Shown here piece after piece: positions 16,149 through 25,967 of a DNA stretch of 64,000 nucleotides (position 1 is its first letter; each line of letters opens with the position of its first letter). Source of the DNA: Actinomyces johnsonii (GTDB lineage: Bacteria; Actinomycetota; Actinomycetes; Actinomycetales; Actinomycetaceae); the NCBI RefSeq assembly GCF_006546835.1, contig NZ_VICB01000025.1:34225-98224 (forward strand). The letters run 5' to 3'. The translations under genes and the position numbers were made by a program. The notes below the pieces were generated by a model. The model worked only from the letters and a program-made list of their open reading frames with translations, was not told the DNA's origin and searched no databases.

Positions 16149-17498
16149 CTAAGACCTGCTGAAGAACCCGCGCCGGTGCGGCTTGCTGGCGCGCGCAGGC
16201 AGCAGCGAGTTCGGCTCGTCGAGCCGCCCCTCGGCCAGCGCCTGCCCGATCGCCGGCCACACCGGCAGGCGCGCCATGAGCGTGGCCTGCAGGGCGTGGT
16301 AGATGTCCGGATGCCCGGCCCAGGTGCGGGTCGAGGGCCGGTTGTCGCGGTCGAGCTCGTGGGTCCACACGCCCGGCTCCTCGATGAGGAACTCCTCGGC
16401 GTAGTCGATCCAGGCGCGGTAACAGTGCTCGTAGTGCTCGACGTCGATCTCCCCGCGCCCGTCGTCGAGCAGGGCCTGGCGGATGGCGGCCGAGGCCGAG
16501 ATGCCCTCGCAGACCACCCAGTGCATGCGCTCGTGGACCACCGGCTCGCCATCGAAGTCCGTCGTGTAAACGAAGCCGGGGGCGCCGTCGATGCGCCAGC
16601 CATCGGTACGGGCCTGCTCGAAGATGTGCTCGGCGGCATCCAGCATCCAGTCCGGCGCGCTCATGGACCGGTTGATGAGGGCGCCGTGCAGCTGCACGGT
16701 CAGGCGCGCCCATTCCAGGCCGTGACCGGGGGTGACGCCGTAGGGCCTGAAGGGGTGGGCCGGCTCATCGCGGTTGTAGTCGAGTCTCGGCTTCCAGGAG
16801 GTGGAGTAGTGCTCGGGCAGGCGCCAGCCGTGCTCGCGGGCCTGAACGTTGACGGCGAAGTCGGCGATCTTCAGGGCCCGCTCCAGCCAGCGCACCTCGC
16901 CGGTGACGTCGGCCGTGGCCAGGTAGGCCTCGACCGTGTGCATGGCGGCATTGATACCGCGATAGTCCTCGGGGTCGGTGAAATCGAAGGCGTAGGACTC
17001 GATCGGCATCTGCTGGGGCTCGTCCCACCAGTAGCGGTCCTGGATCTCCATGGCATCGCGCAGCAGCTCGTGGGCGCCGGGCCGATCCGCGGCCGTCGCG
17101 GTGGCGGCGGCCAGGAGCACGAAGGCGTGCTGGTAGCACTCCTTGCGGGCCTCGGGGTCGATCGGGACGCCCCGCCCCTCGGCGTCGGGATCGGGGCCGA
17201 TCGCCGAATACCAGCCACCATTGACCGGGTCGCGCAGGGGGCCGCCCAAAGCGCGCACACCGTGGTCGGCGTAGCGGCGACAGCCGGGGATGCCCATGAG
17301 CGCCCCCAGGGAGAAGGCGAAGGTCATGCGGCTGGTGATCCACAGCTCGACCGGATGGGAGGGGTCCACCTCGCCGTCCTGGCCGATCCACCCGAATCCT
17401 GTGGGCACCTGCGAGGCGCGCGCGTAGTGCAGTAGTGCATGCGTCTCGTAAGCCAGCCAACGCTTGTGCTCGGGAGCGCCGAACCATCCCAGTCCCAT
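16149..17498 (-). CDS. AGE-family sugar isomerase/2-epimerase (YihS-like)
   Basis: 449 aa. Start ATG 17498 has AAGGAGG seven bases upstream. The protein is an N-acylglucosamine 2-epimerase (AGE) family alpha/alpha-barrel enzyme. Conserved histidines and aromatic residues appear in order: WITSRMTFAFSLGA, GGWYSAIG, ECYQHAFVLLAAA, NAAMHTVEAYLA, VTPGHGLEWARL and GHPDIYHALQATL. The pattern is that of the aldose-ketose isomerases (mannose isomerase, sulfoquinovose isomerase YihS) rather than the nucleotide-binding renin-binding-protein type, so mannose/fructose-type interconversion is likely; the exact sugar is not determinable. It is the last gene of a minus-strand series after the sugar-binding lipoprotein (93-bp gap), which fits a role in using an imported sugar. 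Confidence 0.85.
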   Translation of the reverse strand: MGLGWFGAPEHKRWLAYETHALLHYARASQVPTGFGWIGQDGEVDPSHPVELWITSRMTFAFSLGALMGIPGCRRYADHGVRALGGPLRDPVNGGWYSAIGPDPDAEGRGVPIDPEARKECYQHAFVLLAAATATAADRPGAHELLRDAMEIQDRYWWDEPQQMPIESYAFDFTDPEDYRGINAAMHTVEAYLATADVTGEVRWLERALKIADFAVNVQAREHGWRLPEHYSTSWKPRLDYNRDEPAHPFRPYGVTPGHGLEWARLTVQLHGALINRSMSAPDWMLDAAEHIFEQARTDGWRIDGAPGFVYTTDFDGEPVVHERMHWVVCEGISASAAIRQALLDDGRGEIDVEHYEHCYRAWIDYAEEFLIEEPGVWTHELDRDNRPSTRTWAGHPDIYHALQATLMARLPVWPAIGQALAEGRLDEPNSLLPARASKPHRRGFFSRS

Positions 17499-17591
17499 GA
17501 GTCCTCCTTGATCCGCTGGGGATTCAAGGCTATCGACCCGCCCCGTGCGGATCAATGCTTCGGACCGAGCCCTGCGGAGCCCGCGCGTCGG

Positions 17592-19229
17592 CTACTTCTG
17601 CTTGGGCCAGGCGGACTCGCCCTGTGCGAGCGCCTCCTTGGGGGTCATCGCACCGGTCGACCAGCGGCTCAGCCCCAGCCACAGGGCGCTGCTGCCCACG
17701 CCCACGGGCATCGAGTCCGAGGCATCCATCTCGACGGTCGTCTGACGCGACTGGAGCAGCCTGGTGGCGCGCTTGCCGACGTCGCTGGGCGCCAGGTCCG
17801 GGTCGACGCCCTGGTAGGCGGTTGCCACCCCGCCCATCGCCATCCGCGTGCGCGCCCAGTTCTGGGAGGTCAGGTAGGCCATGACCGCATTGGCCGCGTC
17901 CGAGCGGGTGAAGGCCACGAGGTAGTCGGTGCCCACGAGCACGGCCTCCGATCCCCGGTCCGCCGCCGGAGTGACGAAGGCCGAGATCTTGACGCCGTTC
18001 GACGTCGGCGACGCCGTCGCCGCAGCGGTCGTCTCCCCCGCTGCCTGGGCGGAGTCCGTCGAGGCCGTGGCGCCCCCGGTGGGGCTGGGCGCCTGGACCG
18101 TCACCGGGTTGGCGCCGTCGGCGTCGGTGATGGCGGTGCCCTCGGGGAACCGGCTCTCGAAGGAGGAGGAGGCGTGCAGCATGAGGCAGCTGCCCTTGAC
18201 CAGGTCGGCCCCGGCCTGCGCGGGGGTCCGCGAGATGACCGAGCCACGCCCCCCGGCCACGCTCCCATCGGCCAGGACCAGGGAGTCGACGACGTCGAGG
18301 GCCTCCACAGCGCCCGAAGAGTCGACGGGCACCCTGTGCGAGGCCCACGTCTCGTAGGCGCCGGAGCCCTGCGTGGACAGCATGGCGTCCTCGAGCCAGT
18401 CGGTCATGACCCAGCCGGTGGACTCCCCGTCTGAGGCGCCTACGCACCAGGGGGTTACGGAGCCGTCGGGGTGGTCGGCGCGGACCTTGCGGGTGAGGGT
18501 CTCCAGTTCCGCCCAGGTGGCCGGCACCTTATAGCCGGCCTTGGCGAAGGCGTCCGGCGAATACCACACGAGGGACTTCACCGAGGCCATGAGCGGGGCG
18601 GCGTAGGGCACGGAGGCGTGGATACCCACCTGGATCCAGTGCCGGTCCCACCCCGCCTCCACGTTGCTGTTAACCGTGTTCGGCAATGGGTGGACCACGC
18701 CGGTGTCGACGAGCTCGGCCACCATCGCCGGCTGCGGCACGATCGCCAGGTCGGGCAGGTTCTCGGGGTTGTCCTGGCTCGACGGCGAGGCCCCCTTGTT
18801 GGTGGACAGGTCCGCGCCCGAGCCGTTGAGCAGCTGGGAGCGCAGCTCGGTGGTGCCGGTGTGGGCGACGTCGATGCCCGTGCACTTCTCGAACTCGGCC
18901 ACGGAGGCCTCGAAGCGCTCTGCCTCGGTGCCGGTCAGGCTGCTGGAGACGGTGACGGTGGAGCCCTCGTGGCCCTGGTAGGCCTTGTAGGCGGCGCAGC
19001 CGGTGGCCGATGCGGAGTGGGCCCCGCCGGCCGAGCAGGCGGCGGTGGCGGCGCAGACCAGGGTCAAGGCGCTGGCGGCCGCGAGAAGACGGCCGCAGCG
19101 CCGCCGTCTGCCGGTTGAACGTCGTCGGACCGGGGCGGCCCCGCCGGGCAGACCGGTGCCCGCGGCGGTGACGTCGTTGATGGGGCCGATGGAGTTGTGA
19201 TGGGAGATAGGGAGAGGGGACTGTCGCAT
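17592..19229 (-). CDS. Sugar ABC-transporter substrate-binding lipoprotein
   Basis: 545 aa. The start ATG 19229 overlaps the stop of the HAD gene (TGATG), indicating translational coupling. A basic Arg-rich head and hydrophobic core end in the lipobox ATAAC (Cys about residue 64). The mature protein is a family 1 extracellular solute-binding protein: TVTVSSSLTGTEAERFEAS, LPDLAIVPQP, YAAPLMASVKSLVWYSPDAF, GYKVPATWAELETL and a TGWVMTDW ligand-side loop. A Ser/Thr/Ala-rich insertion (about residues 385-420) is unusual. No permease or ATPase genes are nearby, so it must work with components encoded elsewhere or with a shared ATPase. Confidence 0.85.
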   Translation of the reverse strand: MRQSPLPISHHNSIGPINDVTAAGTGLPGGAAPVRRRSTGRRRRCGRLLAAASALTLVCAATAACSAGGAHSASATGCAAYKAYQGHEGSTVTVSSSLTGTEAERFEASVAEFEKCTGIDVAHTGTTELRSQLLNGSGADLSTNKGASPSSQDNPENLPDLAIVPQPAMVAELVDTGVVHPLPNTVNSNVEAGWDRHWIQVGIHASVPYAAPLMASVKSLVWYSPDAFAKAGYKVPATWAELETLTRKVRADHPDGSVTPWCVGASDGESTGWVMTDWLEDAMLSTQGSGAYETWASHRVPVDSSGAVEALDVVDSLVLADGSVAGGRGSVISRTPAQAGADLVKGSCLMLHASSSFESRFPEGTAITDADGANPVTVQAPSPTGGATASTDSAQAAGETTAAATASPTSNGVKISAFVTPAADRGSEAVLVGTDYLVAFTRSDAANAVMAYLTSQNWARTRMAMGGVATAYQGVDPDLAPSDVGKRATRLLQSRQTTVEMDASDSMPVGVGSSALWLGLSRWSTGAMTPKEALAQGESAWPKQK

Positions 19230-20416
19230 CAGGGGTGCCTTACTCGTTCGATGACGGCGTCCAGGACGGCGGCGCAGCCGTCCCGCCACACGGGCTCGGT
19301 CAGGATATCGCCGCGGTCGCGCACCCACTGGGGCGCACTACCCATGACGACTCCGGCCCCGGCCCACTCGATCATCTCGACGTCGTTGGAGCCGTCCCCG
19401 ACCGCGAGGGTGCGGGCGGAGTCGACGCCCAGGCGGGAGATGAGCGCCTCGAGGGCGGAGGCCTTGGTGACGCCTTCGGGGGCGACGTCGAGCCAGGCCG
19501 TCCAGCCGATGGCGTACTCCACCGAGTGCAGCCCGGAGTCGGCCACGATCTCGGAGAAGCGCTCCACCGACATGCCCGGGGCCCGCAGGACCACGCGGGT
19601 GACGGGCTGGGAGACGAGCTCGTCGAAGGAGACGACCTGCTGGTCCTCGATGAGCTCGCCGTCGGGGAAGAGCCGGGAGACCTTGAACCCGACGCCAAGG
19701 TCCTCCACGGCGATGATCCCGTCGGGCACGGCGGCGAGCAGGGTCTCGATGGCGGGGCGCGGGTCGAAGGTGCGCGAGTCGACCACTTCGTAGCCGCCGG
19801 GGGCGTCCGGGTCGAGCCGCAGGGTCAGGGCGCCGTTGGCGCACACCATCCAGCCCGAGCTCAGCCCCAGGTGGCGCACCACCGGCATGGCGGCGGCGAT
19901 CCCGCGCCCGGTGGAGATGACCACGGGCACCTCGTGGGCGCGCAGGCGGGCGATGGAGGCCATGACCCGCTCCGAGACGCGCCCGTCCATGTCGAGGATG
20001 GTGCCGTCGACGTCGAGGGCGACGACGAGCCCTCGACCGGGCGCGAGCCGGGCCCCGCCGGAGGCCTCCAGCGCGTCGAGGTCCCGCATCCGGTCCTGGA
20101 CCAGGGCGTGGTACTCCTCGTGGTCCAGAGCCCGACGGCGCAGCATGCGCCCGCCGGTTCCCCCGGCGGAGCCGGTGGTCTTGGCGGTGCTCTCGGGGTC
20201 GCCGCGATGCCCGATGCACTCAGCCGAGCCGCCCAGGCGGGTCAGCGGTTGACCACCCGGGACGATCCCGGTGTCGGGGTTGACGGCCGGGCCGTTGGCC
20301 GTGGGCTCGGCGGCGCTGGAGCCGCCCGCGGCGTCGGCCGTGCGGCCCGCACCGGCGGTCCCCGGCGAGGGGTCCGACGGCGTCGACGGCGAGGGGGCGG
20401 ATGGTGTGGGGCTCAT
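19229..20416 (-). CDS. HAD-superfamily (Cof-type) phosphatase
   Basis: 395 aa from ATG 20416. The first 90 or so residues are Pro/Ser/Gly/Thr-rich and probably disordered. The catalytic part has motif I DVDGT (nucleophile Asp), motif II VVISTGRG, a large type-IIB cap, and motif III/IV VTKASALEAL...LAVGDGSNDVEMIEWAG. This is the Cof/YbiV pattern of sugar-phosphate phosphatases acting in the cytoplasm. It lies 12 bp after serS and overlaps the sugar-binding protein gene by one base. Co-expression with a sugar uptake protein and an AGE isomerase hints at sugar-phosphate turnover; the substrate is unknown. Confidence 0.85.
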   Translation of the reverse strand: MSPTPSAPSPSTPSDPSPGTAGAGRTADAAGGSSAAEPTANGPAVNPDTGIVPGGQPLTRLGGSAECIGHRGDPESTAKTTGSAGGTGGRMLRRRALDHEEYHALVQDRMRDLDALEASGGARLAPGRGLVVALDVDGTILDMDGRVSERVMASIARLRAHEVPVVISTGRGIAAAMPVVRHLGLSSGWMVCANGALTLRLDPDAPGGYEVVDSRTFDPRPAIETLLAAVPDGIIAVEDLGVGFKVSRLFPDGELIEDQQVVSFDELVSQPVTRVVLRAPGMSVERFSEIVADSGLHSVEYAIGWTAWLDVAPEGVTKASALEALISRLGVDSARTLAVGDGSNDVEMIEWAGAGVVMGSAPQWVRDRGDILTEPVWRDGCAAVLDAVIERVRHP

Positions 20417-20428
20417 GCGCGGCCGGCC

Positions 20429-21709
20429 TCAGGCGGTGGCGCCGACGGGCTCGATGGCCTCCAGGCCGCCCAGGTAGGGGCGCAGGCCCGCGGGCACGCG
20501 CACCGAGCCGTCGGCCTGCTGGTGGTTCTCCAGGATGGCGACCATCCAGCGGGTGGTGGCCAGGGTTCCGTTGAGGGTGGCCACGGGGCTCGTGCCGCTC
20601 TCGCGGCGCTCGCGCACGGCCAGGCGGCGGGCCTGGTAGGTGGTGCAGTTGGAGGTGGAGGTGACCTCCATCCAGCGCTGCTGGGTGGGCAGCCAGGCCT
20701 CGCAGTCGAACTTGCGGGCGGCCGAGGAGCCCAGGTCCCCGGCGGCGGTGTCGATGACCCGGTAGGGCAGCTCGACCAGGGCCAGCATCTCCTCCTCCAT
20801 GGCCAGGAGCCGGGCGTGCTCGGCCTCGGCGTCCTCGGGGCAGCAGTAGGAGAACATCTCGGCCTTGTTGAACTGGTGGACGCGGATGATGCCGCGGGTG
20901 TCCTTGCCGGCGGCGCCGGCCTCGCGCCGGTAGCAGGTGGACCAGCCCATGTAGCGCTTGGGCCCGGCGGTGAGGTCGAGGATCTCGTCGGCGTGGTAGC
21001 CGGCCAGGGCCACCTCGGAGGTGCCGGTGAGGTAGAGGTCGTCGGCGGGCAGGTAGTAGATCTCGTCGCTGTGGGCGCCCAGGAACCCGGTGCCGCCCAT
21101 GACCTGCGGGGTCACGAGGGTGGGGGTGGTCATCGGGGTGAATCCGTGGGCGACGGCGGCGTCCAGGGCAGCCGTCATGAGGGCCAGCTCCAGGCGCATG
21201 CCCCAGCCCTTGAGGTAGTAGAAGCGGGCGCCGGAGACCTTGGCGCCGCGGCGGGTGTCGATGATGTCCAGGCCCTCGCCGATCGCCAGGTGGTCGGCGG
21301 GCTCGAAGCCCTCGGCGGTGAAGTCTCGGGGCTCGCCGCCTTCGTGGCGCAGGACGACGTAGTCCTCCTCGCCGCCCGACGGCGCTCCCTCGATGAGGTT
21401 GGCGAACTGGCGGGCCAGGGCGTCGAGCTCAGCGGCCGCCGCCGAGGAGGCGGCCTCGGCGGCCTTGACCTGCTCGGCCAGTTCCTTGGCACTGGCAAGA
21501 ATCGCCGGGCGCTCCTCAGGCGATGCCTTCCCGACGGACCGGGAGACGGCCTTCTGCTCGGCGCGGAGGTTCTCGAAGGCGGCCAGCGCCTGACGGCGGG
21601 TCTCGTCGGCGGCAATGACGCGGTCAACGAGATCGACGTCGGCGCCGCGGGCTCGCTGGCTGGCGCGGAAGGGCTCGGGGTTCTCACGAAGCGCACGCAG
21701 GTCGATCAT
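20429..21709 (-). CDS. serS: Seryl-tRNA synthetase
   Basis: 426 aa, the usual length. Start ATG 21709 ([18 protein letters not shown]). The N-terminal coiled-coil arm that contacts the long variable arm of tRNA-Ser covers residues 30-110 ([20 protein letters not shown] through [17 protein letters not shown]). The class II catalytic core follows: motif 1 [10 protein letters not shown], motif 2 [33 protein letters not shown], and motif 3 [13 protein letters not shown]. It charges tRNA-Ser and tRNA-Sec with serine. First gene of the minus-strand series; two tRNA-Ser genes lie within 17 kb. Confidence 0.98.
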   Translation of the reverse strand: MIDLRALRENPEPFRASQRARGADVDLVDRVIAADETRRQALAAFENLRAEQKAVSRSVGKASPEERPAILASAKELAEQVKAAEAASSAAAAELDALARQFANLIEGAPSGGEEDYVVLRHEGGEPRDFTAEGFEPADHLAIGEGLDIIDTRRGAKVSGARFYYLKGWGMRLELALMTAALDAAVAHGFTPMTTPTLVTPQVMGGTGFLGAHSDEIYYLPADDLYLTGTSEVALAGYHADEILDLTAGPKRYMGWSTCYRREAGAAGKDTRGIIRVHQFNKAEMFSYCCPEDAEAEHARLLAMEEEMLALVELPYRVIDTAAGDLGSSAARKFDCEAWLPTQQRWMEVTSTSNCTTYQARRLAVRERRESGTSPVATLNGTLATTRWMVAILENHQQADGSVRVPAGLRPYLGGLEAIEPVGATA

Positions 21710-22211
21710 GACCCTGAGTGTAGTCAGGACCGTGCCCGAGGCCGCACTCGGATCACTTTCCGGGCGACATCGGGCCGCACGCGAGGTGGTCACCAACCAG
21801 TGACGGACCCGACACTCGAGTCGGATCGACCCGTTTCGCCGTCGGATCCGCACCACTGACGAGGCGGACTCGCGGGCCCGAAAGCCAAGAATTAACCGGA
21901 AGGCCAGGGGTGGATGGCGCGCGTGCGGGCCATACACGTTCACCCCTGCACACACCACCCCTCGAGCGCGAACGTGACCTACTTCCCTCTACCAACGTAA
22001 TCCACCTGTGAATACAATCCATTTCAATCGGTGTACCCTATAGTTCCCGACGGCGTTCTCGGGCCGCCATGTTGGAGGCCCGCCCACGCCGGATCCCACA
22101 CCATTCTCCCCGCTTCTCCCGGCCATTCGTCTGCCTTCGACTTTCTGTCACTCCGTCATATCAGGCTCGCCGATCGCGTTGGTGCGGGCCCCGACCACAG
22201 GACCACAACTC
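21710..22211. other. Intergenic region between divergent serS and oxyR
   Basis: 500 bp carrying the promoters of both genes. An AT-richer patch (21985-22045) includes TATAGT at 22039-22044, a plausible -10 for oxyR, without a clear -35. No gene or strong inverted repeat seen. Confidence 0.4.
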
Positions 22212-23144
22212 ATGCCGATCTCATCATCTCCGTCCTTCTCGCAGTTACGGGCCTTCGTAGCCCTGTGCGACCACCAGCACTTCGGCGAGGCCGCCACTGC
22301 GCTCGGCGTCAGTCAGCCCAGCCTGTCGCAGGCCATCACCGCCCTGGAGAAGCGCGTTGGCGGCGAGCTGGTGGAGCGCACCACCCGCCGCGTGCTGGTG
22401 ACCTCCCTGGGCGAGGCTCTCCTGCCCTTCGCCCGCGACGCCGTCCTGGCCGCCGAGGCCTTCAACGAGGCCGCCTCCAGCCAGGGGGCCGCCCTGAGCG
22501 GCACGATGCGTCTGGGCATCATCCCCACCATCGCACCCTACCTGGCCCCCATTCTCATCGACGGTCTGCGCGAGGCCCTGCCCCAGATGGAGCTGGATCT
22601 GCGCGAGATGGTCACCGGGGACAACCTCGACCAACTCGCCCAGGGGCGTCTGGACGCCGCCATCATCGCCCTGGAGGACGACCTCCAGCGCACCACCGCG
22701 ATCCCGATGTTCGACGAGCAGCTCGTCGTCCTCACCGCCGCCGACCACCCCTGGGCGGGGCGCCGGGACGTCAACCCCGCCGAGCTCGATGACCAGCCCC
22801 TCCTCCTACTCGACGAGGGCAACTGCCTGCGCGACCAGACCCTGGCCCTGTGCCAGCGCTACGGCACCCGGCCCCCGGTCGCGGTGGCCACCACCCTGTC
22901 GACGGTGACCCGCATGGTCGCACACGGCTCCGGCGTGACGATCATTCCCGAGGGGGCGCTCCAGCTGCTGACCCCCTCCTCGGAGTACGGCGTTGCCCGT
23001 TTCGCCGACGAGGCGCCGGTGCGCCACATGGGCCTGGTCCACCGGATCTCCTCCTCCCGCGGCGCCGACTTCGCCCAACTGGCCGCCCTCATCTCACGCC
23101 TGGTGAGCCAGGCCGGCCTACCCGTCACCCCGATCAGGACCTGA
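22212..23144 (+). CDS. oxyR: Peroxide-sensing LysR-type regulator OxyR
   Basis: 310 aa from ATG 22212 (MPISSSPSFSQLRAFVAL); upstream in-frame codons lack a better ribosome site. N-terminal winged helix-turn-helix FGEAATALGVSQPSLSQAIT. The effector domain keeps both redox cysteines with OxyR spacing in DEGNCLRDQTLALCQ (Cys-x8-Cys, equivalent to E. coli Cys199/Cys208), with Asn in place of the usual His before the first Cys. Oxidation by peroxide forms the disulfide and switches on catalase/peroxiredoxin genes. None of those lie next to it here, so its targets are elsewhere. Confidence 0.92.
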   Translation: MPISSSPSFSQLRAFVALCDHQHFGEAATALGVSQPSLSQAITALEKRVGGELVERTTRRVLVTSLGEALLPFARDAVLAAEAFNEAASSQGAALSGTMRLGIIPTIAPYLAPILIDGLREALPQMELDLREMVTGDNLDQLAQGRLDAAIIALEDDLQRTTAIPMFDEQLVVLTAADHPWAGRRDVNPAELDDQPLLLLDEGNCLRDQTLALCQRYGTRPPVAVATTLSTVTRMVAHGSGVTIIPEGALQLLTPSSEYGVARFADEAPVRHMGLVHRISSSRGADFAQLAALISRLVSQAGLPVTPIRT

Positions 23145-23228
23145 GTCGGGGCGGGAACACGGGCGGAAAGTCGGCGCCGGGCCGCAGCCCGGACCACGCC
23201 CCGGATCCGTCCGGCCCCCCTCGATGAC

Positions 23229-23269
23229 GTCCGCGCGGCTCCGGTGACAGTGACCGGGGCCGCGCGGAC
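23229..23269 (+). terminator. Long inverted repeat between oxyR and lipid kinase
   Basis: GTCCGCGCGGC-T-CCGGT (23229-23245) is complementary to ACCGG-G-GCCGCGCGGAC (23253-23269) apart from one T/G position, with a 7-base loop. It lies 85 bp after oxyR and 15 bp before the next start, so it could end oxyR transcription or fold in the leader of the kinase mRNA. Confidence 0.6.
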
Positions 23270-23284
23270 GGTTAACCTGCCCCT

Positions 23285-24511
23285 ATGACCGGCTTCACCG
23301 ACGGCGGGGCCCGGGCGACGACGCGCACCGGGCAGCCACTGGCCTGCGTCGTCGTCAACCCCTCCAAGCCGCGCGCCACCGCCGCGGTGCGGGGCCTGCT
23401 GGAGCGCGAGCTGCGCGAGGCGGGCTACGCCGGACCCGTCTGGCTCGAGACGAGCATCTCCGAGCCCGGCACCATGCAGACGCGCCTGGCCCTGGGCGCA
23501 GGGGCTCGGCTCGTGGTGGCCGCCGGCGGCGACGGAACCGTGCGCGCGGTGGCGGCGGGCCTGGCACGCAGCGGCGCCCAGATGAGCATCGTCCCCCTGG
23601 GCACCGCGAACCTGGCGGCCCGCAACCTCGGGGTACCCGTCGGCGACCCGCGGGCCGCGGTCCGGGCGGCTGCCCGCGGGGCCGACCTGCCCGCCGACCT
23701 GGCCTGGGTGAGGACCGAGCCCCTGCCCGAGTCCGACGTCGGACTAGACCGGACCGGGACGCCCAGAACCGCCGGACAGGCGGAGGTCCTGGGCGGAGCC
23801 ACGGCCGCCGAGCCGACTCGCCCCCCTCCGGCCGACCCGGTCGATCCGGCGGACGGCGTCGAGGCGGCAGACCCGCCGCGGCTATCGGCCGAGGCGGCCC
23901 GGGCGGTGCGCACGGTCCAGAGGGCGACCCGGCGTACCCGTCAGTGGGCCCGGCCCACGCTCGGCGACGAGCACGCCTGCATGGTGGTGGCCGGGATCGG
24001 CTTCGATGCCGGGCTGGTGGCCTCCACGCGCCCGGCCCTCAAGGCGAGGGTCGGCTGGGGAGCTTACGCCCTGGCGGCCATGGAGAACCTGGGATCACCG
24101 CGCATGGACCTGGTTCTCAGCCTTCTCGATGACACCGGCGAGCGACGCGTGGAACGTTTGACCGCCCGCAACCTGCTGGTGGCCAACGGAGGTCGCCTGC
24201 CGGCGGGGATCACTCTGCTGCCCGAGGCCCGCACCGATGACGGTCTGCTCGACGTCGCCGCCATCGATACGGTTGCCGGTCTGGCCGGGTGGAGCTCCCT
24301 GGCGCGCCAGGTGCTGCCGCCCTACGCGGCGCGCTATTCCGAGTCCGGCCGCTCGCTGGGCCGGGTGGTGCTGCGGCGCGGCGGGGAGGTGACCGTCCAG
24401 CTCTCGGCGCCGGCGCTGGTGGAGGTCGACGGGGATCTGCTGGCGCCCACGCGGGGCATGCGGGTGCGCATCGACCCCGGGGCGCTGCTCATCCGCCGTC
24501 CGGCGGCCTGA
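23285..24511 (+). CDS. Diacylglycerol/sphingosine-type lipid kinase
   Basis: 408 aa. Diacylglycerol-kinase catalytic (DAGK_cat) fold: CVVVNPSKPRA at the N terminus, the nucleotide-binding GGDGT motif (VVAAGGDGTVRAVAAGL), PLGTANLAARNLGVP, and in the C-terminal domain GFDAGLVAST, LLVANGGRLPAGITLLPEA, DDGLLDV and EVDGDLL. A Pro/Ala-rich insertion of about 60 residues (RTEPLPESD to RLSAEAARA) separates the two halves and is longer than usual. Family members phosphorylate a lipid on the inner membrane face, and in actinobacteria some act on phosphatidylinositol precursors or diacylglycerol; the substrate here is open. Confidence 0.88.
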   Translation: MTGFTDGGARATTRTGQPLACVVVNPSKPRATAAVRGLLERELREAGYAGPVWLETSISEPGTMQTRLALGAGARLVVAAGGDGTVRAVAAGLARSGAQMSIVPLGTANLAARNLGVPVGDPRAAVRAAARGADLPADLAWVRTEPLPESDVGLDRTGTPRTAGQAEVLGGATAAEPTRPPPADPVDPADGVEAADPPRLSAEAARAVRTVQRATRRTRQWARPTLGDEHACMVVAGIGFDAGLVASTRPALKARVGWGAYALAAMENLGSPRMDLVLSLLDDTGERRVERLTARNLLVANGGRLPAGITLLPEARTDDGLLDVAAIDTVAGLAGWSSLARQVLPPYAARYSESGRSLGRVVLRRGGEVTVQLSAPALVEVDGDLLAPTRGMRVRIDPGALLIRRPAA

Positions 24512-24581
24512 GGGCGGGTCGGTCGGGCGGGTTTGAGGGCCGCCCGCTCCGGCTGCATGCCCAGCGGTGCAGTCCCCCCGC

Positions 24582-25967
24582 TTATTCCTCCCAGAAGCCG
24601 GCGACGTCGATCGCCCCGCCGGTGGCCTCGAAGTCTGCGCGCACGGCTCGGCGCAGGTCGGCGTCGTGGAGCCAGTCCAGGGCGACGGCGGCCAGCCCGT
24701 AGGCGCCGTCGAGCGCGGCCGCGTCCCCGGTGGGGCCGCCGGCGGCCTCGGTCATGGCACGGGTGTGGAGGGCGACGTCGGGCCGGTCGGTGACTTTGAT
24801 GAGCGGGTGGATGCCGGGCACGCGCTGGGAGACGTTGCCGAAGTCGGTGCCGGCGGCGATCGTCTCGGGCAGAACCCCGGGGGCCAAGGGGTCGCGGCCG
24901 CGCTCGCGTTGGGAGCGCGCCCAGGAGGTGAGCAGGGGGCCGTTGTCCCGGACGGGGACCTCGTTGCAGTACTCCGAGGTAAGGATCTCGACGCCGGTTC
25001 CGGTCATGAGGGCGGCGCCGTGGAGGACCTCCTCGACCCGCTCGGCGATCTCCTTGAGGGTCTCGAGGTACTTGGAGCGCACCATGATGGACAGCTCGGT
25101 GCGTTCGGGGATGATGTTGGGGACCTGGCCGCCGTCGGTGATGATGGCGTGGAGGCGGTCCATGGGGAGCATCTGCTGGCGCAGCAGGCCGATGCCGGTC
25201 AGGGCCAGGGTGGCGGCGTCCAGGGCATTGCGGCCCATGAAGGGCTGGGAGGCGGCGTGGGCCGGCACGCCGTGGAAGACGACCTCCAGGCGGCGTACCC
25301 CGAGCCAGGTCTGGTGGGTGACGTCGTGGGCGTAGGAGTGGGTTTGGATGGCGGCGTCGACGCCGTCGAGCATGCCGCGCACGGAGAGGATCTCCTTGGC
25401 GGTCGAGTTCTCCTCGGCGGGCGTGGTCTGCAGGACGACGCGGCCGGGCAAGGCGCCGGGGTGAGAGCGGGCCAGGGCGGCCAGGGCGAGGAAGGCGCCC
25501 ACGGAGTTGGCGCACATGACGTTGTGGCCGCAGCCGTGGCCGATGCCGGGGAGGGCGTCGTACTCGGCGAGGATCGCGATGGTGCCGACCGGCCGGCCGG
25601 AGGCACCTGCCTGTACTGGGGAGCCAGAGACCTCCGCGCGCAGGGCGGTGTCCATGCCGTAGACGCCGACCTCGGGCTCGATGCCGTGGCGGCGCAGGAG
25701 TGCGGCGACCGTGGCCACGGCATGGTGCTCCTCGAAACCGGTCTCGGGGTGGTCGTGGATGTCATGGGAGAGCTCAACGATCTGCGGGGCCAGCTCGGCG
25801 ACGGCCTCGCCCAGGGCGGCGCGCAGGTCGGAGGGGGCGCCGGCGTCGTCGGGCAGGGCCGTCGGTGGGCCAACGACGCCGCGGCGCTCCTCGGTCTCGG
25901 CGGCCATGCGCTCCTGGATGGCACTGGAAGGGACAGTGGGACGGGTGAGGTCATTCAGGTCGCGCAT
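24582..25967 (-). CDS. M20-family metal-dependent amidohydrolase (AbgB/HipO-like)
   Basis: 461 aa. Start ATG 25967 (MRDLNDLTRPTVPSS). Zinc-peptidase M20 fold with DIHDHPETGFEEHHA, the metal-site region ILAEYDALPGIGHGCGHNVM, PAEENSTAKEI (catalytic Glu), a dimerisation domain with HGVPAHAASQPFMGRNALDA, and the late metal ligand region TDFGNVSQRVPGIHPLI and HTRAMTEAAGG. Such enzymes hydrolyse N-acyl amino acids or p-aminobenzoyl-glutamate in the cytoplasm. Convergent with the lipid kinase and divergent from the CRISPR locus. Substrate unknown. Confidence 0.9.
   Translation of the reverse strand: MRDLNDLTRPTVPSSAIQERMAAETEERRGVVGPPTALPDDAGAPSDLRAALGEAVAELAPQIVELSHDIHDHPETGFEEHHAVATVAALLRRHGIEPEVGVYGMDTALRAEVSGSPVQAGASGRPVGTIAILAEYDALPGIGHGCGHNVMCANSVGAFLALAALARSHPGALPGRVVLQTTPAEENSTAKEILSVRGMLDGVDAAIQTHSYAHDVTHQTWLGVRRLEVVFHGVPAHAASQPFMGRNALDAATLALTGIGLLRQQMLPMDRLHAIITDGGQVPNIIPERTELSIMVRSKYLETLKEIAERVEEVLHGAALMTGTGVEILTSEYCNEVPVRDNGPLLTSWARSQRERGRDPLAPGVLPETIAAGTDFGNVSQRVPGIHPLIKVTDRPDVALHTRAMTEAAGGPTGDAAALDGAYGLAAVALDWLHDADLRRAVRADFEATGGAIDVAGFWEE

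Noticed and set aside
19235..21859. 874-codon open frame on the plus strand
   Set aside because: It runs antisense to serS and the HAD gene and its sequence is Gly/Val/Asp-rich shadow coding typical of high-GC DNA; the minus-strand proteins have clear motifs.
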